Shown in pieces: positions 1 through 6,771 of a stretch of 64,000 nucleotides of DNA. Under the pieces are notes generated by a model that made no database searches, was not told the origin of the DNA, and saw only the letters and a program-made list of their open reading frames with translations. The translations under genes were made by a program, and so were the position numbers. The stretch is taken from positions 187,538 through 251,537 of the forward strand of contig NZ_SOAX01000003.1 in the NCBI RefSeq assembly GCF_004364635.1, in the 5' to 3' direction. The stretch is from Halospina denitrificans. GTDB taxonomy: Bacteria > Pseudomonadota > Gammaproteobacteria > Pseudomonadales > Oleiphilaceae. Position 1 is the first letter of the stretch; each line of letters starts with the position of its first letter.

Positions 1-2
1 CC

Positions 3-137
3 TGGAGCCATACGAGGATCGGCTGGCTGTTGAGGCCACTTCTATGGCCGGGTATCAGGCGGGTTATCGGGGTGTTCTATACGCGATGGGCGGACCGGCG
101 CTACTGCAACCGTTATGCCTGCGGACTGGATCGGTGA
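3..137 (+). CDS. possible C-terminal fragment of a gene entering from the left
   Basis: Frame 3 is open from the window edge to a TGA at 135-137 and reads as a Trp/Arg/Tyr-rich tail (for example FYTRWADRRY near the end). The composition looks more like a real protein terminus than the other frames do, but GC-rich DNA often gives such readings and no family is recognised. If real, the gene ends about 40 bases before the convergent tRNA-Pro. Nothing else is seen in bases 1-176. Confidence 0.3.
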   Translation, partial: WSHTRIGWLLRPLLWPGIRRVIGVFYTRWADRRYCNRYACGLDR

Positions 138-176
138 CAGTGCCCATGGCCGGTGATGGCCTTGAGCCAGGAAAGA

Positions 177-253
177 TGGTCGGCGTGGCAGGATTCGAAC
201 CTGCGACCCCTTCCTCCCGAAGGAAGTGCGCTACCAAACTGCGCCACACGCCG
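177..253 (-). tRNA. tRNA-Pro (anticodon CGG)
   Basis: The minus strand folds into a complete 77-nt tRNA with an encoded CCA end (bases 177-179). The 7-bp acceptor stem pairs CGGCGTG with CACGCCG, the anticodon stem CTTCC/GGAAG holds the loop TTCGGGA with anticodon CGG, and the T arm has the TTCGAAT loop. The apparent peptide GFEPATPSS on the plus strand is the usual artefact of reading a tRNA as protein. Confidence 0.97.
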
Positions 254-342
254 TAACTGGCCCTTTCATCGAAGGCGGATTCTACACCAAAGCCGTTTCT
301 GCACCAAGCAATAACCGGCAGAGCCTCCGCGAACGGGAGCGA

Positions 343-372
343 ATTATCAGGATCGCGCCCGGTCCCTGTCAA
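343..372 (-). promoter_or_regulatory. sigma-70 promoter of tRNA-Pro
   Basis: On the minus strand TTGACA (372-367) is followed after 18 bases by GATAAT (348-343), a near-consensus vegetative promoter. It points at tRNA-Pro, whose 5' end lies about 90 bases downstream, and is followed by a GC-rich stretch of the kind found in stringently controlled tRNA promoters. The rest of the space between 254 and 447 holds nothing recognisable. Confidence 0.65.
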
Positions 373-447
373 GCAGATCCACACCGAAATGCAGTGCGTA
401 CCAGCCTCCGTTAGAATAGACCCCTGAATAATGATTTTGAGGAATGC

Positions 448-1926
448 ATGCCACTGCCCCCCTTTCCGTTCGATAACAGCTATGCGCGACTTCCGGATGA
501 CTTCTTCGAACACAGCCGTCCAACGCCGGTTAGCACTCCGGAACTGATCCATTTCAACGTGCCCCTGGCCGAAGAGCTCGGAATAGACACCTCAGACGCC
601 GACGAGGCGGAGCTTGCCGCTGTGTTTTCGGGAAACCGGGTCCCTGAAGGCGCGGAGCCCATTGCCCTGGCCTATGCGGGACACCAGTTCGGAAACTTTG
701 TTCCCCAGCTCGGGGATGGGCGCGCCATCCTGCTTGGCGAAGTGATCGATCAGGACCACAAACGCCGTGACATCCAGCTCAAGGGGGCCGGCCGGACACC
801 GTTCTCCCGCGGCGGGGACGGGCGCGCGCCCCTGGGGCCGGTGGTGCGTGAATACCTGCTCAGTGAAGCCATGCACGCCCTGGGCGTACCCACCTCGCGG
901 GCCCTGGCAGCCGTTGGAACCGGCGAAAGCGTGCTCAGGAACCGGCCTGAACCGGGGGCCATCCTCACGCGGGTCGCCGCCAGCCATATCCGGGTCGGCA
1001 CCTTCCAGTTCTTCGCGGTCCGCCAGAAAACGGACAGCGTCCAGCAACTGGCGGATTATGCCATTTCCCGTCACTACCCGGCGGTCATGTTCACGGACAC
1101 GCCCTACCTCGAACTGCTCCGAGCTGTGGTGCACAAGCAGGCGGAGTTGATTGCCCAGTGGATGAGTATTGGCTTTATCCATGGCGTCATGAACACGGAT
1201 AACGTGGCCATATCCGGAGAGACACTGGACTATGGCCCCTGCGCCTTCATGGATACCTATCACCCCGATACGGTGTTCAGCTCCATCGACATGATGGGCC
1301 GTTATGCCTATGGGAACCAGCCCGACATCACTTACTGGAACCTTGCCCGCTTTGCTGAATCGTTGCTGCCCCTGATTGATGAGGATAAGCCGCGGGCGGT
1401 GGAGAAAGCCAAGGAGGTGCTCGCGGAATTCAGCAGTCACTACGAAGCTGAGTGGCTGAGGCTCATGGGGGCAAAAATTGGGCTGGAGTCGCCGGCGGAA
1501 TCAGACCGGGAGTTGATCCAGGACCTCCTTGCACTGATGGCGGCCAACGAGCTCGACTTCACCCGTTTCTTCAGGGAACTCTCCCACCTGGCCGCCCATC
1601 CCGATAATGACACACGGATCACCACCATGCTCCGTACCCAGGAGGACTGGAACAGCTGGCACCCGCGCTGGCTTGCGCGTCTTGAACAGGAATCGGACTC
1701 CCCTGGTAAACGCAGCGACCGGATGCTGAGAACCAATCCCGCCATTATCCCGCGAAACCATCTGGTGGAACGGGTTATCCAGCAGATGGAGGGCGGAAAC
1801 CACTCACTTTTCCATGAGCTGCTGGATCAGCTCAGGGATCCATTCGCCACGGCACTGGATGGCACGCCTCACACCCAGCCGCCCTCGAAGAACGAGAAAG
1901 TCCAGCGTACGTTCTGCGGCACCTGA
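448..1926 (+). CDS. selO: SelO protein adenylyltransferase (YdiU/UPF0061 family)
   Basis: A 492-residue member of the SelO pseudokinase family, which transfers AMP from ATP to Ser, Thr or Tyr of target proteins and has been linked to redox stress. The length is typical. Family landmarks are the nucleotide-binding stretch with QLKGAGRTPFSRGGDGRAPL (about residues 110-130), the segment MNTDNVAISGETLDYGPCAF (about 248-267) and the GNQPDITYWNLARFAESLLP block near 290. The final residues are FCGT, placing a Cys third from the C terminus, where animal SelO carries selenocysteine. The ATG at 448 follows a TGAGGA ribosome site. It stands alone between tRNA-Pro and an AraC-type regulator; no partner is evident. 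Confidence 0.95.
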   Translation: MPLPPFPFDNSYARLPDDFFEHSRPTPVSTPELIHFNVPLAEELGIDTSDADEAELAAVFSGNRVPEGAEPIALAYAGHQFGNFVPQLGDGRAILLGEVIDQDHKRRDIQLKGAGRTPFSRGGDGRAPLGPVVREYLLSEAMHALGVPTSRALAAVGTGESVLRNRPEPGAILTRVAASHIRVGTFQFFAVRQKTDSVQQLADYAISRHYPAVMFTDTPYLELLRAVVHKQAELIAQWMSIGFIHGVMNTDNVAISGETLDYGPCAFMDTYHPDTVFSSIDMMGRYAYGNQPDITYWNLARFAESLLPLIDEDKPRAVEKAKEVLAEFSSHYEAEWLRLMGAKIGLESPAESDRELIQDLLALMAANELDFTRFFRELSHLAAHPDNDTRITTMLRTQEDWNSWHPRWLARLEQESDSPGKRSDRMLRTNPAIIPRNHLVERVIQQMEGGNHSLFHELLDQLRDPFATALDGTPHTQPPSKNEKVQRTFCGT

Positions 1927-2057
1927 TGCCGCTCCCTCACTGAAACCGGTGTTCCTGATTCGTAAATTTGACATTTATTAACAGTTCTACGGCCAATGCC
2001 CTCGGATTGATACCCCCTATACATTGATCCCAGGTGTCTGATCCGGAGAGGTCAATC

Positions 2058-3089
2058 ATGGATGTTCCAGCTCAATCAGGACAGGACAATCAGGCTTATC
2101 ACGTCCCGATCCTACCACCACGGTATGTTCAGCATTTCCTTCGTTTCATGGAGGCACGGGGGATTGGTCCCCAGGCACTGCTCGAAGGAACAGGTCTGAC
2201 AGAGGAGGGCCTCAGTCAACCTCACGCCGGCGTGAACATGAACCAGCTCCTGGCGCTGATCGGACGCGCCGCTGACCTTGTCGAGGACGAGACCGCGGCG
2301 TTTGAGTTCGGTAAGGAACTCGACCTCGCCGCTCACGGCCTCGTTGGCGCAGCCATGCTCTGGCAGAACGATTATTTCCGGCTTGTCGAAATGATTGTGG
2401 AGTACGAGCGCGTCTGCCTGCCCATACAGGACCTGGTCCTGACAATGCACGGCGCGGACCTGCACATCCAGCTCAATGACCTCTGGGACCTGGGCAGGAT
2501 CCGGCCCTTCATGGTACGGATCTACATGGGGAGCATTTACGAGCTCTCCCGTCACGTCTGCCGGGAAATGACGTTCGAGTTTGACTTTCGAACCCGGCTC
2601 AGTGCCTCCGACTGGCAAGCCGTCGCCCCCGAGGCGGCCCTCTCGTTCAATGTCGGGATAACTCGGGCTGTTATCAGACCGACCCAGAGCATGGTCCGCG
2701 ACTTACGCACCGACCTGCCCTCCTTCATCGCCAGACTTCACTCCCGACGGCAGATGGAAGCCGATGAGGACATGGACAATACCAGGCGGCAGGTGCGGGA
2801 ACAGATCTTCCGCAATCCGGGCAGTGACTGCACGCTGGAGAAGATCGCCGATCAGCTCGGCATGACGCCCCGCTCGCTCCGCCGACACCTGCGGGCCGAA
2901 GACTGCTCCTTCCGTGAGCTGCGCAACGAGATTCGCAGGATCTATGCGGAACGCTATATCTCCGATACCCGCCTTCCCCTCAGCCTGATCGCTCAGAAAC
3001 TCGGATTCAGCGACCAGGCCAGCTTTACACGCGCCTACCGTGCCTGGACGGGCCGCACCCCCGGAGAGACCCGTCGCGGCGAGCAGTAA
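2058..3089 (+). CDS. AraC-family transcriptional regulator with AraC_arabinos_bd-like N-terminal domain
   Basis: A 343-residue regulator. The N-terminal two thirds (about residues 10-220) match the helical ligand-sensing domain of the OruR/ArgR-like AraC subgroup, starting near VPILPPRYVQHFLRFMEARG. The C terminus (about 235-340) holds the paired helix-turn-helix: CTLEKIADQLGMTPRSLRRH and LIAQKLGFSDQASFTRAYRA followed by WTGRTPGE. The start was set at ATG 2058 because GGAGAGG lies at 2043-2049; an in-frame GTG at 2034 would remove that spacing. The ligand and target are unknown. The next gene on the same strand is more than 300 bases away and encodes an exported protein, so control of it is possible but unproven. 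Confidence 0.9.
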   Translation: MDVPAQSGQDNQAYHVPILPPRYVQHFLRFMEARGIGPQALLEGTGLTEEGLSQPHAGVNMNQLLALIGRAADLVEDETAAFEFGKELDLAAHGLVGAAMLWQNDYFRLVEMIVEYERVCLPIQDLVLTMHGADLHIQLNDLWDLGRIRPFMVRIYMGSIYELSRHVCREMTFEFDFRTRLSASDWQAVAPEAALSFNVGITRAVIRPTQSMVRDLRTDLPSFIARLHSRRQMEADEDMDNTRRQVREQIFRNPGSDCTLEKIADQLGMTPRSLRRHLRAEDCSFRELRNEIRRIYAERYISDTRLPLSLIAQKLGFSDQASFTRAYRAWTGRTPGETRRGEQ

Positions 3090-3422
3090 TCGTGCGGACC
3101 GGTTTTCTCCGGTCGCCCCCTCCCGGAACATTACCTCCAGCCACGCGCTACCCATCCCGCCTGCCCTTTCTGAGCCGCCGCTTAGAACTTGAAGCGCATC
3201 ACGAAACAGGAAAACAGTTCAACTTTTAACCGCTTTTAACAAACCCTTTGCCTTTTCGGGCAATACGCCAACGCCGAAGTGAAGAGATTGTTAAGTGACA
3301 GGCTCGGGCAATGAAATGCCCGGTGTCTGGTCGTGCAATCTCGTCCTATGGATGCGCCGAAGTTGGGACGAACGCAACACCGTAACGTTTTATTCATGAC
3401 AAAAAGTATGAGGACAAAATTC
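3090..3422. other. intergenic region with two small hairpins
   Basis: About 330 bases without a gene. A GACCGG/CCGGTC hairpin right after the araC-type stop (about 3098-3113) has no T-run and is at best a weak terminator. A second hairpin, CGGGCA/TGCCCG, lies at about 3304-3321. Between them are AT-richer stretches with repeated TTTTAAC that could contain the promoter of the exported-protein gene, but no convincing -35/-10 pair was found. Confidence 0.4.
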
Positions 3423-5261
3423 ATGAGTTCCATCAAAAATAAACCCTCGCAACAGAAGCAGAGGCTGGTCCTGTCGACCGCTGTTGCGGCTGTGCTCGCC
3501 GCCGGCGCCACGAGTGCCAATGCGGAAGAGGTGTCCGTGACCGTCGAGCATACCTGCCCGCTGCCGCTGATTGGCGACACGGTCCTTACTTCTGAGGTCA
3601 GCACGAACCTTCCGGCAACCCTGGAGATTGGAGAAGCCACCGGCGAGATCCCGATCGACGTCGTCACCTCCATCCCCAACAACGCACGTCAGGGCCTGTC
3701 CCTGGCTGGCGGACGCACACTTGAGGGGACCGCCACTGCCAGCAACACCATTTCCCTGACCAATGAGGATGACCGTCAGCTGTCCGCGGTTCTCGACATT
3801 CCGCAGCAGCCCATCCCCGAGGAAAGCGGTTCCTTCACGGTCGACGCGTCCGGCACCGTTGAGTCCCAGACTTTCAACGAGCCCGGTGAGGGAGAGATCA
3901 ATGTTGGGGGTCTGGTCCTCGAACAACAGGTTCGTGACGGAAACGGCGACCTTGTTGGCGACCCGGTGGGCGAATTCACCGCTGACTGTACCCTTAACGC
4001 CGATTCCGACACCCTCCTCCATACCTTTGTGGTAGAGGATGACGGCGGCCCGGTCGAGGATCCCGCCAGCATCGACGTTGAGCCGCAGGAACTTGCCTAT
4101 GGCGAAACCGCGCCCGGCGATTCCCAGAGCGACCGGACCCAGTCCGTTGCCGTCAGCAACACCGGGGACCTTGACCTCGGCATCAACAACGTAACCATCC
4201 AGGGCAATGACGCGGACGCCTTCAACCAGACCAATGATTGCTCCAGCGTTGCCGGCGGCGAGTCCTGTGGCGTCGATGTAACCTACACCCCGGATCCGAC
4301 CCTTGACCGGGATCAGACCGCAACCCTCGTCATCGAATCCACCGATGAAGAGAACGCGACGGTCGAGGTTCCACTCAGCGGCACGCCCATTCCGGAACCG
4401 CAGCCCGAGATCACCCTGGATCCGGAAAGCATCGATTTCGGCAATATCAACATTGACGAAGCCGAGGGTGTTGTAACCCGAGAGCTCGAGGTTGGTAATA
4501 GGGGTGGCGCCAGCCTGAATATCAGTGGCGTACAGGTCTCCGGCGACAATGCATTCAGCCAGACCAACGATTGCTCAAGCCTCGAGACGGACAGCAGCTG
4601 CAGCGTCAGCGTGCAGTTTGATCCGGCGGCTGGTGTCGGAGACTACTCGGGAACACTGACCATCACCAATAGCGATGAGGATCAGGAAGTACCGCTTTCG
4701 GCCTCCGTCGTCGAATCCGATGACGGCGTTGAGGTGGACTACGACCTGGTCGGCGACACCATCGTTTCCGCCTCCGACGCTCTGGTTGAGCTCACCGGTG
4801 AAATCCTGAGCACCGTTGACCTCGGCAGTGGTGATGTCACAGCGGACCTGTCCCTCGATCCCACAACCACCGAATTCGAAATCATCAAGCTCTTCAGCAC
4901 CATCAAGGGTCGCGCGGATATCGAATTCGAGCCGGTTGGTGAAACCACCGGCACGCTCGAGAACGGCCAACTCACCACCAATTCCAAGCTCAACATCAAG
5001 GTTCCGGAAGCCAACGTGGTGATCTGGGGCCATGAGCTGAAGATCGGTGGCGGCACCGAGTGCCAGACCAGGGAGCCGGCCGAAATCACGCTGAAAAACC
5101 AGGGCGACAGCTTCCAGCCGCTGGATGGTGGCGTCGTGGAAGGCGTGTATGACCTGCCTGAACTCGAAAACTGTGGGCTGTTGACCCGGGTACTGAACAA
5201 GTTCATGTCCGGTCCCGACAACCCCATTGAGCTCGAACTGACTCCCCAGAACAACGAATAA
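3423..5261 (+). CDS. exported protein: DUF6801-like domain, two choice-of-anchor-D repeats and a C-terminal beta domain
   Basis: A 612-residue exported protein. The first 34 residues are a signal peptide (basic QKQR, hydrophobic core, ANA/EE cleavage). Residues about 36-195 resemble DUF6801: a TCPLPLIGDTVLT opening, LEGTATAS in the middle and a closing FTADC. Two immunoglobulin-like choice-of-anchor-D (ASPM/SPD-2/Hydin type) repeats follow at about 213-325 and 328-430, each with FNQTNDCSS or FSQTNDCSS and a second Cys. The C-terminal part (about 434-600) contains an ECQT segment and a late Cys. No membrane anchor is visible. ATG 3423 follows ATGAGGA; the in-frame upstream start at 3333 has no such site. 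The function is unknown; a secreted or surface role is inferred. The DUF6801 match is from memory of actinobacterial proteins. Confidence 0.8.
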   Translation: MSSIKNKPSQQKQRLVLSTAVAAVLAAGATSANAEEVSVTVEHTCPLPLIGDTVLTSEVSTNLPATLEIGEATGEIPIDVVTSIPNNARQGLSLAGGRTLEGTATASNTISLTNEDDRQLSAVLDIPQQPIPEESGSFTVDASGTVESQTFNEPGEGEINVGGLVLEQQVRDGNGDLVGDPVGEFTADCTLNADSDTLLHTFVVEDDGGPVEDPASIDVEPQELAYGETAPGDSQSDRTQSVAVSNTGDLDLGINNVTIQGNDADAFNQTNDCSSVAGGESCGVDVTYTPDPTLDRDQTATLVIESTDEENATVEVPLSGTPIPEPQPEITLDPESIDFGNINIDEAEGVVTRELEVGNRGGASLNISGVQVSGDNAFSQTNDCSSLETDSSCSVSVQFDPAAGVGDYSGTLTITNSDEDQEVPLSASVVESDDGVEVDYDLVGDTIVSASDALVELTGEILSTVDLGSGDVTADLSLDPTTTEFEIIKLFSTIKGRADIEFEPVGETTGTLENGQLTTNSKLNIKVPEANVVIWGHELKIGGGTECQTREPAEITLKNQGDSFQPLDGGVVEGVYDLPELENCGLLTRVLNKFMSGPDNPIELELTPQNNE

Positions 5262-5327
5262 ACGGGAGCAACCGGGGTAGCCACCACGAGTGGCTGCCCA
5301 TTCCAGAAGCAAAGAGGAGAAATTGTG

Positions 5328-6275
5328 ATGTACACAATGAAGAAAAGCCTGATCGCTGTATCCATTGCGGCAATGCCCCTTGCAGGCGTTGCCGAACTTC
5401 AACCCATGAACGACACGCAGATGAGTGGCGTTACCGGCCAGGCCGGCGTGACCATCGAACTGTCCACGGAAGCCACGATCGACAGCGTTGAGTACAGCCA
5501 GGGTTCCGACACTGGCTCCATGCTCATGAACAACGTTCGGATCGGTGGCCACGATCCCGGTGAAACGCTGGACGTCGACATCAACGTTGATCTTGTAGAC
5601 AGCAGCGGCTCAATTTCCAATCCTCAGGGAGCCATGCCCACTGACCTGGAAGACGGTGACGCCTTCATCAATGTGCGCCCTCAAGGAACTGGCAACGGCG
5701 GCGGCACTTTGGGCACTGTCGAGCAGGGACTTGATATCGGCTCTCCCGATGCCACCGATGGAGGCGCACTGGAGCTTCAGTCCAGTGACGGATCGAACTC
5801 CGCCACCCTGATCTCGAATATCAGCGCCGATTTCTGGTTCTCTCAGCTGGATCTCACCGCCCGCGTTAATAATCAGATCGCTGGCGGCAATCCTGACAGC
5901 GGCTCAATCCGGCTCAGGACCATATTCTCAGGTGAGTTGGACGCGGATTTCGATGTCGCCGCGGTCTCGCTTCCGGGTGTTCGCATTTCCGGTGAGGATC
6001 GTCTGGCTTCGCTTCAGGACCCCACGACCGACATGTCCAGCGAAGCGATTTCAGGTGTAACTATTCGGGCTGAGATTGGCGCAGGTCCCGCGATCTCCGG
6101 AAACGCGGAACCTTCGGAAACGCTGCGGGTAGATCTTACTGACTTTACCGCAAGTATCTGGATGCCCGAGGTCAACGTTGGCAGCGGTGTTGACAGCGTT
6201 GCAAGCATCGGATCTGTTGGGATCGAAAACCTCAGAATCAACGATACGCAGATGTCCATCTACGGCCGCGAATAA
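5328..6275 (+). CDS. exported DUF6160-like protein
   Basis: A 315-residue protein beginning with a signal peptide (MKKSLIAVSIAAMPLAGVA) directly followed by LQPMNDTQMSGVTGQAGVTI, the mature N terminus typical of DUF6160 proteins, some of which are annotated as putative pilus-system proteins (FilA-like). The remainder is acidic, Ser/Gly-rich and predicted beta, with repeated short segments built around DVDINVDLVDSSGSI-like strands. ATG 5328 follows AGAGGAGAAA at good distance; ATG 5337 is also possible. The gene begins 66 bases after the preceding exported protein, so the two are probably co-transcribed and may act together outside the inner membrane. The function is not established. Confidence 0.75.
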   Translation: MYTMKKSLIAVSIAAMPLAGVAELQPMNDTQMSGVTGQAGVTIELSTEATIDSVEYSQGSDTGSMLMNNVRIGGHDPGETLDVDINVDLVDSSGSISNPQGAMPTDLEDGDAFINVRPQGTGNGGGTLGTVEQGLDIGSPDATDGGALELQSSDGSNSATLISNISADFWFSQLDLTARVNNQIAGGNPDSGSIRLRTIFSGELDADFDVAAVSLPGVRISGEDRLASLQDPTTDMSSEAISGVTIRAEIGAGPAISGNAEPSETLRVDLTDFTASIWMPEVNVGSGVDSVASIGSVGIENLRINDTQMSIYGRE

Positions 6276-6283
6276 AGCCATCT

Positions 6284-6309
6284 GGGACCGGGGTCTAATC
6301 CCCGGTCCC
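6284..6309. terminator. bidirectional hairpin between convergent genes
   Basis: A perfect 10-bp stem, GGGACCGGGG/CCCCGGTCCC, with a 6-base loop directly follows the stop of the DUF6160-like gene and covers the last codons of the convergent small gene. Neither side has a long T-run, so it may act as a weak terminator or an mRNA end stabiliser. Confidence 0.6.
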
Positions 6310-6588
6310 CTCCTCCCGCTGAATCTCCAGTGGTTGGTTCCTCAGCAGCTCCTCAAGCCTCTCGTGTTCGTCGATTCGCTGCAGTACACTCTTTCTAACC
6401 GGTTCGGGCATCTTTTCCGGATCAAGCCGGAGCGCACTGGGAAACTCCGGGGCTGCGTCTTTCTTTTCTTTTTCTTCCTCTTCGCCGCTCTTCCCGGCTG
6501 ACGCCGTATCCTCGTCCGCAACCGTAGAACCCCACCCCATTGCCAACAGGATGGCAGGCACACAAATATAGAGCCACTTGCCGTTCAT
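6295..6588 (-). CDS. small exported charged protein, unknown function
   Basis: A 97-residue reading frame with a plausible signal peptide (MNGKWLYICVPAILLAMGWGSTVADE) followed by a highly charged middle rich in Glu and Lys and a helical C terminus (residues about 60-90). The minus-strand ribosome site AGAGGTG sits before the ATG. No family is recognised. The gene is convergent with the DUF6160-like gene and divergent from the mechanosensitive channel gene, with about 180 bases of shared promoter space between 6589 and 6771. Confidence 0.65.
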   Translation of the reverse strand: MNGKWLYICVPAILLAMGWGSTVADEDTASAGKSGEEEEKEKKDAAPEFPSALRLDPEKMPEPVRKSVLQRIDEHERLEELLRNQPLEIQREEGTGD

Positions 6589-6771
6589 TACACACCTCTC
6601 TTGACCATGCTGGCGTTAAGTCCACCAGCCAGCGAATCCGTGTCATTGGCCGCAACCCTTTCCCATAGGTCGTTCAGGTTCTGCGGTGCTAGTATGAAGT
6701 TCAGGTGATTTGTTCGATCAGATTTTATATCAAACATCATCTTCATCACCCGACGCAAGGAGCGCGACGTC

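Noticed and set aside
44-256. Plus-strand frame containing GFEPATPSS
   Set aside because: This peptide is the usual artefact of translating a tRNA gene antisense; the C-terminal fragment candidate is in another frame.
64-552. 162-residue minus-strand frame across tRNA-Pro and selO
   Set aside because: It reads through the tRNA and its promoter and overlaps selO; no family or ribosome site.
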